DNA of 63,896 nucleotides from Sporomusaceae bacterium (GCA_018434355.1 JAHDPL010000026.1:1-63896); one strand, 5' to 3'. Shown: positions 45,290-55,567, numbered from the stretch's first letter. The notes: generated by a model from the letters alone, not told the origin. Made by a program: numbers and translations.

Positions 45290-46730
45290 GAAAATCCTCC
45301 TTTATCATCCGGCTATATAAGGCAACATAGTCTTTCGCCGAAGTTTTCCAGGAATGATCCGCCTTCATCGCGCTCTTCATCAACAGGGACCAGCGTTTCT
45401 TGTCCTGGAAGATGGAGCAGGCCAGTTTGATCACATGCAGCATATCGTGGGCGTTGTAGTTGGTGAAGGAGAAGCCGGTCCCTTCGTAAGTCTCGGGGTT
45501 GAACGTCTCCACCGTATCGACCAGTCCGCCGATCTCGCGCACCAACGGGATGCAGCCATAACGCATCGCAATCAGCTGGCTGATACCGCAGGGCTCCTTC
45601 TGCGACGGCATCAGCAATAGGTCCGCGCCGGCGTAGATCCGCCGGGCCAACGTATCATCGTAACCGATGTGGACGGCGATCCGCCCCGGATAGCGCTGCG
45701 CCGCGTCGCGGAAGAAGTCCTCCTGCTGCGGTTCGCCGGAGCCGAGTACCGCCAGTTGTGCGCCTTCGGCCATGATTTCGTCCAGCACGCGATGCACCAG
45801 CTCAAAGCCTTTGGCTTTCACCAACCGCGAAACAATCCCGAACAAGGGAGCGTCCGACCGGACCTCAAGTCCCAGTTGTTGCTGCAGGCGCAGCTTGTTT
45901 TCCTGCTTTCCTTTAAAGCTGCGGGTCGAGTAGTTAGCGAACAGAGCCTCGTCTTTGGCCGGATCGTACAGCTCCGGGTCGATTCCGTTGACGATGCCGA
46001 CCAGCCGGTCGCTGCGCCGGGAGAGCACGCCGTCGAGCCGCTCGCCCCAATAACGGGTCTGGATCTCGCGGGCGTAACTGGCGCTGACCGTACTGATAAA
46101 GTCGGCGTACTCGAGGCCGCCTTTCAAAAAATTCACCATGCCGTAGAATTCCAGCGCCGCCACCGCTTTAGCGTCATGCTCCAGATTGAACATGTCGCCA
46201 AGGATGCTGGTCGGGAAAATTCCCTGGTACTCCAGGTTGTGGATCGTGCAGAGCGTTTTCAGCGTGGAACACCAGGGAGCCTTGCAGTAATGCGAGCGCA
46301 GCAGCACCGGAATCATGCCGACATGCCAGTCGTGGCAATGCAGGATGTCCGGCGTCCAGTTCAATCGCGGCAGCACATCGAGCACCGCTTTGCTGAAAAA
46401 GCCGAATCGCTCTGCTTCGTCATAGAAGTTGTAGAGGCCCTTGCGACGGAAGTAATATTCGTTGTCGATGAAATACACCGTCACACCTTCGTACTGCAGC
46501 TCGAACAGGCCGCAGTGCTGCCTCCGCCAGCCCAGCTGGACCGTTTCGGTCGACACCAGTTTCATCTGACTGCGGAAACTTTCCGGCACATCGCCGTACA
46601 AAGGAACAATCACCCGGGCGTCGACCTTCAGTTTTTTCAGCGCCCGCGGCAACGTGCCGACAATATCGGCCAGTCCGCCGGTCTTGGCAAAAGGCACCGC
46701 TTCGGCAGCGGCAAACAAAACTTTGATCAT
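45279..46730 (-). CDS. glgA: Glycogen synthase (ADP-glucose)
   Basis: A 483-residue GT5 enzyme with the N-terminal KTGGLADIVG motif (ADP-glucose binding), the HCHDWH segment, and the C-terminal MPSQKEPCGISQL motif of retaining GT-B transferases. It extends alpha-1,4-glucan chains. The start codon shares one base with the glgD stop (TGATG). Confidence 0.96.
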   Translation of the reverse strand: MIKVLFAAAEAVPFAKTGGLADIVGTLPRALKKLKVDARVIVPLYGDVPESFRSQMKLVSTETVQLGWRRQHCGLFELQYEGVTVYFIDNEYYFRRKGLYNFYDEAERFGFFSKAVLDVLPRLNWTPDILHCHDWHVGMIPVLLRSHYCKAPWCSTLKTLCTIHNLEYQGIFPTSILGDMFNLEHDAKAVAALEFYGMVNFLKGGLEYADFISTVSASYAREIQTRYWGERLDGVLSRRSDRLVGIVNGIDPELYDPAKDEALFANYSTRSFKGKQENKLRLQQQLGLEVRSDAPLFGIVSRLVKAKGFELVHRVLDEIMAEGAQLAVLGSGEPQQEDFFRDAAQRYPGRIAVHIGYDDTLARRIYAGADLLLMPSQKEPCGISQLIAMRYGCIPLVREIGGLVDTVETFNPETYEGTGFSFTNYNAHDMLHVIKLACSIFQDKKRWSLLMKSAMKADHSWKTSAKDYVALYSRMIKEDFHVS

Positions 46731-47830
46731 CACACCACAGCTCCTTTTCTGACGATAAACGGATTATGAAGCGCGCCGGTCAGGCAGCGACCGGCGGAAA
46801 CCGCCGAGTCCTTGTCGCACAGCACATGGCTGAGCCGGGCCTGCGAACCGATCCGCACATTCTGGCTGATGATCGAGTTGCGAACCACCGCGTCCTTTTC
46901 GATCACCACCGAACGGGACAGGATGCAGTTCTCCACCGTGCCTTCGATGATGCAGCCGTTGGCGACCAGCGAATTCCTCACCACCGCCTGCTCCTTGTAC
47001 TTGGCGGGCGCTTCGTCCTTGACCTTGGTATAGACAATTCCATAGCGGAAGAATAATTCCTGCCAGACCGAGGGATTCAGCAGCTCCAGCTGGTGCTGGA
47101 AATAGGCGGCGATTGAATCGATTCGGGCGACGTAGCCGGTATGACGGAACACGCAGACTTTGAGCGAGGTCAGGTTCTTGACGACCCCGTCAACGAAAAG
47201 GTCATGGCCGCCCTCGGCGGCGCAGCGCCTGACCAGCTCGGCCATCAGGCTCTTGGACATGATGTAAAAGCCGAGCGGCTGGATATCATAAGGCGACGGT
47301 TCCTCCGGCCGGCAGAGCGCGGACACCTGGCCATCCTCATCGGTGGTCAGGCAAGGTCCTTGCCAGTCGTCCGGGCAGTCGCGGCCGATCACCGTCACGT
47401 CGGCCCCCACCGAAAGATGGTAGTGGAATGCCTGGTCCAGCGGCAGGTTGCAGACGGTCTGACTGCCGCAGAGCACCACGAAATCCTCCGAGCTGGCATA
47501 GATATAGTCCAGGTTGAAGTAGAGGTTGCCGATATCGCCGCCGTTTGCGGCCGCAGGGCTGTGCGCCGGCGGCAGGATATACAGGCCATCGCGTTTGCGG
47601 GCCAAATCCCACTCCTTGCCGGAACGCAGATGGTCGATCAGCGAGCGATACTTGTCGCGCACCAGCACGCCCACTGTCCGCACATCGGCATTGACCAGAT
47701 TGGACAGGGTGAAGTCGATCAGCCGATAGCGCCCGGCATACGGCATCGCGGCCAGCGGGCGATGTCCGGCCAGCGGCCCCAACGCCGATTCATCCTCATA
47801 CAGGTTGATCAGTCCAAGCAACGCTTTCAT
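46730..47830 (-). CDS. glgD: Glucose-1-phosphate adenylyltransferase subunit GlgD
   Basis: A 366-residue paralogue of GlgC, with the Rossmann N-terminus degraded ([23 protein letters not shown] in place of the Gly-rich nucleotide loop) and a C-terminal left-handed helix domain. In Firmicutes GlgD is a mostly regulatory partner that modifies GlgC activity. It overlaps both glgC (4 bp) and glgA. Confidence 0.93.
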   Translation of the reverse strand: MKALLGLINLYEDESALGPLAGHRPLAAMPYAGRYRLIDFTLSNLVNADVRTVGVLVRDKYRSLIDHLRSGKEWDLARKRDGLYILPPAHSPAAANGGDIGNLYFNLDYIYASSEDFVVLCGSQTVCNLPLDQAFHYHLSVGADVTVIGRDCPDDWQGPCLTTDEDGQVSALCRPEEPSPYDIQPLGFYIMSKSLMAELVRRCAAEGGHDLFVDGVVKNLTSLKVCVFRHTGYVARIDSIAAYFQHQLELLNPSVWQELFFRYGIVYTKVKDEAPAKYKEQAVVRNSLVANGCIIEGTVENCILSRSVVIEKDAVVRNSIISQNVRIGSQARLSHVLCDKDSAVSAGRCLTGALHNPFIVRKGAVV

Positions 47831-48972
47831 GGTCTCACCCCTTTGCGGGCAGGCTTCGTGTCCTGAACCACCAACGCGATACTGCCGTCGCCGCCGATCC
47901 GGGCGTTTTCCTGCACCACCGCGTCCGGCCCGATGATCGCCCGACTGATCACGGCATGCGGCGCGACCGTCACCCCCGGCATCAGCACCGAATCGGTGAC
48001 CTGAGCGCCCTCACCGATCATCACGTTGGGGAAAATCACGCAACGCTTGACCTGGCCGAAAATCTGGCAGCCTTCGCTGACCATCGACTGGTTGATCCGC
48101 GAGTTCGGCCCGGCGTAATGCGGCGGTCGGACCGGGTTCACGGAGTAAATCCTCCATTCGGGGTCGTGCAGGTCCAGTTGCGGCCGGTCGGACAAAAGGT
48201 CCATGTTCGCTTCCCACAGGCTCTCGACGGTGCCGACATCCCGCCAGTAATCCTTGAACCGGTAGGCGTAGACGCTCTGGCCGCTATCAATCATGCCGGG
48301 GATGATGTTGCGGCCGAAATCGTGGGCCGAATCGGCGACTTGCGCATCGCGGACCAGATAATACTTCAGATACTGCCAACGGAATATATACACGCCCATC
48401 GAAGCCAGGTTGCTTTTGGCCTTGGCGGGTTTTTCCTCAAACTCGATGATCCGGTCGTCGGCGTCGGTGTTCATGATGCCGAAGCGGCGGGTGTCCTCCC
48501 AGGGCACCTCGATCACCGCCAACGTCGCGTCGGCCTCCTTGGCCTCGTGATACTCCAGCATCCGGCTGTAATCCATCTTGTAGATGTGGTCGCCGGACAG
48601 GATGACGATCCAGACCGGGTCGTGCTGGTCGATGAATTCGACGTTCTGGTAGATCGCATCGGCGGTTCCCTTGTACCATTCGCCGCCGGTGTCATGCGTA
48701 TAGGGCGGCAGGATGAACACGCCGCCATCCTTGCGGTCGAGGTCCCAGGGACTGCCGATCCCGACATAGCTATGCAGGAAGAAAGGCTTGTATTGCGTGA
48801 GGATGCCGACGGTGTCGATGCCGGAGTTGCTGCAGTTGGAAAGCGGAAAATCGATGATCCGATACTTGCCGCCGAACGGCACCGCCGGTTTGGCGATGTT
48901 CTTCGTCAGCGCGCCCAGTCGGGTTCCTTGCCCACCGGCCAGAATCATCGCGATCGTTTTCTTTTTGCGCAT
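47827..48972 (-). CDS. glgC: Glucose-1-phosphate adenylyltransferase
   Basis: A 381-residue enzyme making ADP-glucose. It has the intact nucleotide loop [12 protein letters not shown], the [19 protein letters not shown] stretch, [12 protein letters not shown] and a C-terminal beta-helix domain. GGAGGAGCAGT precedes the ATG. It follows glgB by 68 bp and is the catalytic partner of GlgD. Confidence 0.96.
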   Translation of the reverse strand: MRKKKTIAMILAGGQGTRLGALTKNIAKPAVPFGGKYRIIDFPLSNCSNSGIDTVGILTQYKPFFLHSYVGIGSPWDLDRKDGGVFILPPYTHDTGGEWYKGTADAIYQNVEFIDQHDPVWIVILSGDHIYKMDYSRMLEYHEAKEADATLAVIEVPWEDTRRFGIMNTDADDRIIEFEEKPAKAKSNLASMGVYIFRWQYLKYYLVRDAQVADSAHDFGRNIIPGMIDSGQSVYAYRFKDYWRDVGTVESLWEANMDLLSDRPQLDLHDPEWRIYSVNPVRPPHYAGPNSRINQSMVSEGCQIFGQVKRCVIFPNVMIGEGAQVTDSVLMPGVTVAPHAVISRAIIGPDAVVQENARIGGDGSIALVVQDTKPARKGVRP

Positions 48973-49040
48973 ACTGCTCCTCCTTTATGGTATTTCATTT
49001 ACTCTATAGAAACGCTGAGTAATTCCGAAGTCTTATTTGC

Positions 49041-50930
49041 TCAGGCCTTTTTGAAACAGACGAATCCCAGCGGCGGTACGCCGACCGCCAGCGAATGCGG
49101 CCAGCCGTTCCAGCCCTTTTTGCCGCTGAGCAGCGGCATAGCATGCGTCTTGTCGCTGCCGCCGAACTCGGCCCGGTCGCTGTTGAATACCTCGCGATAC
49201 TCGTCCGGCTCTGGTACGCCGATGATGTATCCCTCGCGGCCCATCGGCGTAAAGTTGCAGATGACGATCAGATAATCGGCCGGGTCCTTCGCATAGCGGA
49301 CAAAGCTGACGATTCCGGTATTGCTGTCGTCGGCGTTGATCCAGCGGAAACCGGCCCGTTGATGATCCTGCTGCCACAGACAGGGCTCTGACCGGTAAAA
49401 ATGGTTGAGCGCCTTCACATAGCCGTGCAGCTTGCCGTGCATTTCATAGTCCAGCAGATGCCAGTCCAGGCTCTGCGCTTCGTCCCATTCGATGAACTGA
49501 CCGAACTCGCCGCCCATGAACAGCAGCTTCTTGCCGGGGTGGGTCAAAGTGAAACCTAGGAAACCGCGCAGGCCGGCGAACTTCTGCCAGTAATCGCCCG
49601 GCATCTTGTCCAGCAGCGAGTGCTTGCCGTGCACCACCTCGTCATGCGACAGCGGCAACACGAAGTTTTCCGAGTAGATGTACATCATCGCGAACGTCAC
49701 CAGGTTGTGCGACCCCTTGCGGAACAGCGGGTCGATCTTCATATAGCGCAGCATGTCGTTCATCCAGCCCATGTTCCATTTGTAGTTGAAGCCGAGCCCG
49801 CCCTGATGGGCCGGTCGGGTCACGCCGGTCCAGGTCGTCGATTCTTCGGCGATCATCAGCACTGCAGGGTAGCTGGCGAAAATCGCTGCGTTCAGCTTGC
49901 GCAGGAAATCGACTGCTTCCAGGTTTTCCCGGCCGCCATGCTTGTTGGGCCGCCAATGACCGGGGCGGCGGGCAAAGTCCAGATACAGCAGGTTGGCGAC
50001 CGCGTCGACCCGCAGCCCGTCCAGATGATAGACATCAAACCAGAACATCGCGTTGGAAATCAGGAAACTGCGGACTTCCGTGCGGCCCAGGTCAAAGTTG
50101 AGCGTGCCCCATTCGATGTTTTCCGCCTGCAGCTGGTCCTGCGGTTCAAACAGGTTTTCCCCGTCGAAGCGGGCCAGGCCGTGATCGTCCTTGCAAAAGT
50201 GCCCCGGCACCCAGTCCAGCAACACGCCCAGGCCGCGCTCGTGGGCCCGGTTGACAAAATACATGAAATCCTCCGGCGAACCGTAGCGGCTGGTCACCGC
50301 GTAGTAACCGGTCTGTTGGTAGCCCCAGGACATGTCGAGCGGATGCTCCGCCACCGGCAGCAGCTCCAGGTGGGTATAGCCCATCTCCACCGCGTAATCG
50401 ACCAGAGAATGCGCCAGTTCGCGGTAGCCGAGGAATGAGCCGTCCGCGCCGCGCCGCCAGGAACCCAAATGCACCTCGTAAATGTTGAGCGGTCTTGAAT
50501 AAATCGGATTGTCACGCTGCGCCGCCAACCAGGCGTCATCGGTCCACTGAAAATCGCTGGCGTCCACCACTCTCGATGCGGTGCTTGGCCGCAGTTCGGC
50601 CGCAAATGCAAACGGATCGGCTTTGACCCGGATCTCGCCGGACTCGTGCTGAATCGCGTATTTGTAAAGCGCGCCGGCCCCTACGCCCGGCACAAACAAA
50701 GCCCACACGCCCGAATCGTCGATCCTTTCCATGCGGAAGCCGTTGCCGCACCATTGGTTGAAATCGCCTTCAATCCAGACATTGGTCGCATGTGGCGCCC
50801 AGACGGCGAAGCGGGTGCCCCACCGGCCGTCCTGCTCGAGCGGATGCGCACCAAACAAAGCATAGGCCTGGGTCTGGGTCCCTTCGTGAAACAGGTACAG
50901 GTTGGATTGATCCAGCGGTTCCGTGCGCAA
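49041..50930 (-). CDS. glgB: 1,4-alpha-glucan branching enzyme
   Basis: A 629-residue GH13 branching enzyme. It has an N-terminal CBM48-like domain (FAVWAPHATNVWIEGDFN) and a catalytic barrel with DGLRVDAVANLLY (nucleophile), MIAEESTTW (acid/base) and LPLSHDEVVHGK. It introduces alpha-1,6 branches into glycogen. The start is TTG, preceded by GGGGAGGGAACGC at good distance. It is the first gene of glgB-C-D-A-P. Confidence 0.96.
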   Translation of the reverse strand: MRTEPLDQSNLYLFHEGTQTQAYALFGAHPLEQDGRWGTRFAVWAPHATNVWIEGDFNQWCGNGFRMERIDDSGVWALFVPGVGAGALYKYAIQHESGEIRVKADPFAFAAELRPSTASRVVDASDFQWTDDAWLAAQRDNPIYSRPLNIYEVHLGSWRRGADGSFLGYRELAHSLVDYAVEMGYTHLELLPVAEHPLDMSWGYQQTGYYAVTSRYGSPEDFMYFVNRAHERGLGVLLDWVPGHFCKDDHGLARFDGENLFEPQDQLQAENIEWGTLNFDLGRTEVRSFLISNAMFWFDVYHLDGLRVDAVANLLYLDFARRPGHWRPNKHGGRENLEAVDFLRKLNAAIFASYPAVLMIAEESTTWTGVTRPAHQGGLGFNYKWNMGWMNDMLRYMKIDPLFRKGSHNLVTFAMMYIYSENFVLPLSHDEVVHGKHSLLDKMPGDYWQKFAGLRGFLGFTLTHPGKKLLFMGGEFGQFIEWDEAQSLDWHLLDYEMHGKLHGYVKALNHFYRSEPCLWQQDHQRAGFRWINADDSNTGIVSFVRYAKDPADYLIVICNFTPMGREGYIIGVPEPDEYREVFNSDRAEFGGSDKTHAMPLLSGKKGWNGWPHSLAVGVPPLGFVCFKKA

Positions 50931-50956
50931 AGCGTTCCCTCCCCAAATTACAAAGA

Positions 50957-50976
50957 AAGTCCGACCGAAGCCGGAC
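50957..50976 (-). terminator. Terminator after the Kre9-like gene
   Basis: Minus-strand GTCCG, loop, CGGAC followed by TTTCTTTG, directly after the stop codon and before glgB. Confidence 0.65.
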
Positions 50977-51693
50977 CTACTTGGTCGCAGAAATGACGAC
51001 CGGTGTTTTGCTCATGTCTTGATAAAACGCATTGGTCGTGCTGGCGATCGCCAGGTAGTAATCGCCGCCCGGTTTCAATTTGGGCACAGTCCAGTCATAG
51101 CGGCCTTTTCCGTCAATACCGATCGGAATCGACGCCACGATCGGAATCAAATCACTGTCCGCTTTATTGATCAGCGCCAGTTGCACCATCTGGCCGGGAT
51201 TGCCGCTGTAGGTCCAGCGCAAGGAAACCGGCGCACCGACCGTCCATTTTTCAGCCCCTTTCGGCAATGCTTCGAGGCTGATCTGGGTCAGCGGCGATTT
51301 GCCCGCCACCAGCGAAAATTCGCCGGAAGTTTCGTTAAATCCGTTTTCAGCAGTTATTTTGACGGTGTAGTTGCCGCCTGGCGGCAGACTGTCCGGCGCC
51401 GTCCATTTGAAGCTACCGGAACGCTCCGGCCCGATCGGCGCAGCCTCGGCGATGGTCAGCCGGGCATTCTGCCAGCCGACCCGTTGCAGCGTGATTTTGA
51501 TGGTCGGACCGAGTTCGCCACGATACGACCATTTTATCGTGTTGTCGGCGCCGATCTTCCACTCCGCCGCCTGACCTGGTTCGTTCAGCTTCAGTTTCAT
51601 TTCTTTGGACGCGGCCAGCCCGACCGCCGAAGTCAGCAGCAAACCCATCAGCCCCGCGCAGACTATTTTCGTCATAAAATCAAATCGTTTCAT
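50977..51693 (-). CDS. Secreted protein with two Kre9-like Ig domains
   Basis: A 238-residue protein with a signal peptide (cleavage near VGLAAS). Two similar ~95-residue domains follow. Each has a W-x-V/I-G-x-x-x-x-L/I-x-W-S/T-Y strand pair (EWKIGADNTIKWSY, KWTVGAPVSLRWTY) and a closing G-x-Y-x-W-T/K-x-P...PGG-x-Y segment. This is the pattern of Kre9/Knh1-like Ser-Thr-rich surface domains. No enzymatic motif is visible. It starts five bases after the M48 protease stop and is probably co-expressed. Role in the cell envelope is inferred. Confidence 0.75.
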   Translation of the reverse strand: MKRFDFMTKIVCAGLMGLLLTSAVGLAASKEMKLKLNEPGQAAEWKIGADNTIKWSYRGELGPTIKITLQRVGWQNARLTIAEAAPIGPERSGSFKWTAPDSLPPGGNYTVKITAENGFNETSGEFSLVAGKSPLTQISLEALPKGAEKWTVGAPVSLRWTYSGNPGQMVQLALINKADSDLIPIVASIPIGIDGKGRYDWTVPKLKPGGDYYLAIASTTNAFYQDMSKTPVVISATK

Positions 51694-51697
51694 CAAA

Positions 51698-52756
51698 TTA
51701 CCGCCCCGCTCTTTCCCGAATTCGCATCACGATCAGCTGCGCCATGTCGTTCATGCCGCCCAGCCCGTTAGCCGAGGCATCCTGCGGCGTCACCACCGCC
51801 ACCGGCTCGCGGTCTTCATCGTAATAGACCGCCATCGCATTCTCCAAATCGTTGACATATAGCTTGTCGCTGGAGTAGTCGGGCAGGCTGGTCACCCGGT
51901 ATATCTTGCCGGCAGCCAGATGGGCCCGCATCCGCGGCGTATATCCGGCGTATTTGACATGGAACGCCGGCAGGCTCCAGGCGCCGTCGACGACCTGGGC
52001 CGTCTTGTCTTTCTCCGTCACCATCGGCCGGACTTTGAAATCGTTGTTGATTTGACTACGAATCGCGTTGACCCGGTTCACCGTGTCCGGGTGAGTGGAG
52101 AACAGGCCGTAATTGGATTTGCCGCTCATCGCTTCCAGTTTCTCCATGCCGACCAGCATGCTGTAGGGATTGTAGCCGGCCCGCATCGTGTGGACCACTC
52201 CCAGGTTATCGGCCTCGCGCTCCGCCTCGCGGCTGTAGCCCGCCATCAGGGCGCTGCCGATCAAATCGCCCAGGATGGCGCTGTTGCTGTTGCCGAACAG
52301 GATGGCGAACAACACTCCCACCGCCAGGCTGCGTTCGATCTGCACCACCGTGTGGCGCTTGACGATATGGCCGACCTCGTGGCCGATGATGCCGGCCAGT
52401 TCATGGTCGGACGGCATGTAGTCGACCAGGCCCTTGAACAGGTAGATGTAGCCGCCCGGCACCGCCAGGGCATTGACCTCCTTGGAGTTCAGCACTTTGA
52501 ACTGATAGGGGATATCTTTGCGATCGGACACTGCGGCGATCGCCGCGCCGATCCGGGCCACCCGGGCCTGCAGTTCGGGGTCATTGACCACGCCGTATTT
52601 CTTTTCCAGGTCGGCGGCGACGCCCTTGCCCAGCTCGATTTCCTGCTTGGTCCCGATCAGCAGCGCTTCCGCCGCCGGCGGCGCGCAAAGATTGGCGAAG
52701 AACAGCAGCCCCAGGGCCAGCAGCAACGTGCGGATCATTTTACTCGCAAAGTTCAT
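51698..52756 (-). CDS. M48-family metalloprotease, BepA/LoiP-like
   Basis: A 352-residue secreted or membrane-attached protease. A signal peptide (~1-32) is followed by the HEVGH zinc motif near residue 130 and the downstream ligand in SREAEREADNLG. Such proteases handle quality control of envelope or outer-membrane proteins. The ATG at 52756 has GAGGTGAGC just upstream; a GTG nine bases earlier is an alternative. It is paired with the Kre9-like gene and diverges from the Asp23 gene. Confidence 0.9.
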   Translation of the reverse strand: MNFASKMIRTLLLALGLLFFANLCAPPAAEALLIGTKQEIELGKGVAADLEKKYGVVNDPELQARVARIGAAIAAVSDRKDIPYQFKVLNSKEVNALAVPGGYIYLFKGLVDYMPSDHELAGIIGHEVGHIVKRHTVVQIERSLAVGVLFAILFGNSNSAILGDLIGSALMAGYSREAEREADNLGVVHTMRAGYNPYSMLVGMEKLEAMSGKSNYGLFSTHPDTVNRVNAIRSQINNDFKVRPMVTEKDKTAQVVDGAWSLPAFHVKYAGYTPRMRAHLAAGKIYRVTSLPDYSSDKLYVNDLENAMAVYYDEDREPVAVVTPQDASANGLGGMNDMAQLIVMRIRERAGR

Positions 52757-52859
52757 CTTGCTCACCTCACATCCTTGATATCATCTTATCATCATTGCAA
52801 GGAGTTTGAACACTTATGTCGAAAGCAACAGTCAGAAACATATTTCTGGAGGGATTGCC

Positions 52860-53243
52860 ATGGACGAACAGGATCGCACCCAGGTGACTGACGAGGTATT
52901 TTTAGAAATCGCCCGTTCGGCCATGCAGGCCGTCAATGAGGTGGCCCGGCAGGAAAAGAAAAGCGCCCTGGCGGAGCTGACCCAGCTATTTTCCGAGCGG
53001 ATCGCGCCGCAGATCGTTGTCAGGCGGCCGGAACCCGACGTAGCGGCAGTCGCGTTTGAGATCAAGCTGACGCTGATTTATGGCGTACGGATTCCCGATG
53101 TGGTTGAAAAAGTCCGCGCCGCCGTGAAAACCGAGGTCGAGAACCTGACCGGCTATACCGTGCAACGGATCGACATTCTGGTCGAGAAACTGGTTCGTCC
53201 GGAGCCGGCGGCTGAGTCCGAATCAGTCAATAAAGAAATTTAG
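52860..53243 (+). CDS. Asp23/Gls24-family protein
   Basis: A 127-residue cytoplasmic protein. An N-terminal helix (TDEVFLEIARSAMQAVNEV) is followed by an alternating alpha/beta domain ending NLTGYTVQRIDILVE, the family hallmark. Asp23 proteins associate with the membrane or are linked to envelope stress in Gram-positives; their biochemical role is unclear. CTGGAGGGATTGCC precedes the ATG. It is monocistronic, with a terminator shared with the GGDEF gene. Confidence 0.82.
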   Translation: MDEQDRTQVTDEVFLEIARSAMQAVNEVARQEKKSALAELTQLFSERIAPQIVVRRPEPDVAAVAFEIKLTLIYGVRIPDVVEKVRAAVKTEVENLTGYTVQRIDILVEKLVRPEPAAESESVNKEI

Positions 53244-53297
53244 ATCGTCTTTTATTTATTCTAGCCGCGACCGCTTAACCCCTGCTTGCAACGCAGC

Positions 53298-53330
53298 AAA
53301 AAAACGGGTCCTGATTCAGGACCCGTTTTT
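53298..53330. terminator. Bidirectional terminator (Asp23 / GGDEF genes)
   Basis: AAAAAACGGGTCCTGA ... TCAGGACCCGTTTTT between convergent genes, with T runs on both strands. Confidence 0.9.
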
Positions 53331-53338
53331 GCATGTTG

Positions 53339-55465
53339 TCAGCCGGCCGGTTTGCGGGTCAGGGTAAAGTAATCGGCGTCCGCTTTGATCATGTGACCGA
53401 TGATCACATCGTCCACAAGGAACGAAAGGAATGCAGACGGTTTGATTTCAGCTTGTTGATACGCCGTTTTCAACCGTAGCGCCTTGGCAACCAGCTGCCG
53501 ATGCTCGGTCGCATGTTCATCCGCTTGGGCAAAGCCGAGTTCCTGCAATACGGATTCTTCAAAAACAAAGTGCTGCACCAGATGCTCTAGCAGACGGTCC
53601 AGGCGGGGTAAAATTTCCGCCGGGTCCTGCCGGCGCAGCAGCGCCACTCCCATCAACCGATTGGCATCTTCCACCAGCGCCTTGTGCTGCGCGTCGATTT
53701 CGGCATGGCCGCTTTCCCAGTCCGACAGCCACTCCACATGCACCGACGCAACTGGCAGGCTTTCCTCAGTACAAGCCGTCACCCGGTTGCGCCCGGCCTG
53801 CTTGGCTTGATACATCGCCGCATCGCAGCGTTTATACCAGTTTTTGAACGACTCGGCCCGGTTGCGTTCGGCAACGCCAAAACTGGCAGTCACGACACCA
53901 GCAATGGGATGTGGTGAAATTTCCAATACCGTTCGGATTTTTTCCGCCGTGATCACTGCGGCGGTCACTCCGGTACGCGGCAATACGGCGAGAAACTCTT
54001 CGCCGCCAAGGCGTATCAACAAATCCGATTTGCGGACCTGCTCTCTAGACAGTCGGGCCGTTCGCTGCAAAACCTCATCGCCGACCAGATGCCCCCACTT
54101 ATCATTCACCGTTTTGAATCGGTCCAAATCAAAGATAATCATCGAAACCGGCTCCTGATAACGGTCAGACAGCTCCATCACCGAATCAATCTCCCGATCC
54201 AGCAACTGGCGGTTGTTCAGCCCGGTCAGCCGGTCGGTCATTGCCATGTCGGCATGGATATCTTTTAACCGGCGTTCTTCCAGCATGCTTTCCTGCAACC
54301 GGATTACGCCACGGGCCAGCAAGCCGATTTCATCGTTACGGTCGGATTCGGCCTGCAAGAACGGCGTTGTCTCACCGGCACTCACGCTTTTTTGCGCCAG
54401 GACGATTTTTTGCAGCGGCTGAAACAAACGGAAATGGAAGTAACCCAGGATAAGCACAACAAACCCCACAGCCAGGGAAAATTGCAATACAGCAATTTGC
54501 AGACTGGTCGCCGCCCGTTCCTTTTCACGCATTGCCTGACTGCGGGCTTCGGCATTGGCCTGTTTAATCAAACCAAAGATGGAATCCATCGCCGGAACTG
54601 AAAGTGCAGCCAGCTGCTCCACCAGAATCCCCGGCGACTGGCCGGCCATCACCAGTTCCAGCATTTTTTCCTGTACCGAGCGATAATCCCGGTAATACAG
54701 CTCTTCGATCCGGTTTTTTTGTGCGAGCAAGGCAGGACTGGCAAAAGCATACGTGTCCGCCGCAATCCTTGACCATATGTAGTCAGCCTGGGCGCGCAGC
54801 TCGATATAGGACTGATACTCCGCCGCGGTGACCGGACCGGCTTTATTCAGCGCAGACGTCACGACACTGGCGCTTTTTCCGGCAATCAACCGAAACTCGA
54901 TTCCATTGAACTGGTATTTGTGATAGAGATCGAACTGTCCGGCAGCGACTTCGCTATGGCCCAACTGGGCGAACGCATCGCGCAACTGCTCAATAAAATG
55001 GCTTGCCTGTTCGAACCATTCGTTGCGCAACTTTGGCTCTCTCACCTTCCCCGGCAGGTTGAACGCAACATCGACCCGTTCGCGTAGTTGGCGGAATTTC
55101 GCGTACTCCGCCTGCAGCGGCCCTACCAGCTGCGGTTCAATTTCCGCCAGCATTTTCAGGCTGGCCGCAATTTCTGCGTCGGCAAGTTGGCGGCGCGATT
55201 GAATGAACGCCAGGTTTGGCAAATCAACCGGTTGATTTGCCGCCAAGATCACATTGGTTCTGCCGCGCTCAAACGCCAGATTTTCAATGGCTAGGATCAG
55301 ACGGTCATCGCAATGGTGGATCGCCTCGATCCGTTCCATGCTGGCGTAGTCGCCGCGCGCCTGCTGGAGCAGCATGACAGAAAAGCCGACCAGCACCAGA
55401 CTGATCAACAAAATGCAACTTACCAGTTTCGTTTGCAGCGATATCGCACTGATCCGGCTATTCAA
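53339..55465 (-). CDS. Diguanylate cyclase with C-terminal hemerythrin domain
   Basis: A protein of about 708 residues. It has a first transmembrane helix, a ~280-residue extracytoplasmic helical sensor, a second helix (~330-350), a HAMP-like stretch, a GGDEF domain with intact active site GGEEF (near residue 485), and a C-terminal bacteriohemerythrin domain. The di-iron ligands are all visible (HAEIDAQH, HFVFEE, EHATEH, IGHMIKAD). It should make cyclic di-GMP under control of an external signal and oxygen or redox state. The TTG at 55465 follows AGAAGGA; a TTG 24 bp upstream is possible. Confidence 0.9.
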   Translation of the reverse strand: MNSRISAISLQTKLVSCILLISLVLVGFSVMLLQQARGDYASMERIEAIHHCDDRLILAIENLAFERGRTNVILAANQPVDLPNLAFIQSRRQLADAEIAASLKMLAEIEPQLVGPLQAEYAKFRQLRERVDVAFNLPGKVREPKLRNEWFEQASHFIEQLRDAFAQLGHSEVAAGQFDLYHKYQFNGIEFRLIAGKSASVVTSALNKAGPVTAAEYQSYIELRAQADYIWSRIAADTYAFASPALLAQKNRIEELYYRDYRSVQEKMLELVMAGQSPGILVEQLAALSVPAMDSIFGLIKQANAEARSQAMREKERAATSLQIAVLQFSLAVGFVVLILGYFHFRLFQPLQKIVLAQKSVSAGETTPFLQAESDRNDEIGLLARGVIRLQESMLEERRLKDIHADMAMTDRLTGLNNRQLLDREIDSVMELSDRYQEPVSMIIFDLDRFKTVNDKWGHLVGDEVLQRTARLSREQVRKSDLLIRLGGEEFLAVLPRTGVTAAVITAEKIRTVLEISPHPIAGVVTASFGVAERNRAESFKNWYKRCDAAMYQAKQAGRNRVTACTEESLPVASVHVEWLSDWESGHAEIDAQHKALVEDANRLMGVALLRRQDPAEILPRLDRLLEHLVQHFVFEESVLQELGFAQADEHATEHRQLVAKALRLKTAYQQAEIKPSAFLSFLVDDVIIGHMIKADADYFTLTRKPAG

Positions 55466-55567
55466 ACAAAAGTTCCTTCTTTCCCGCAAATTTGCGCGCC
55501 GGCCTTATTGCATATCGTTCCACTTTTAAGGTAACAACTCCTGCAATGTCAGACGAATTGGGGAACA

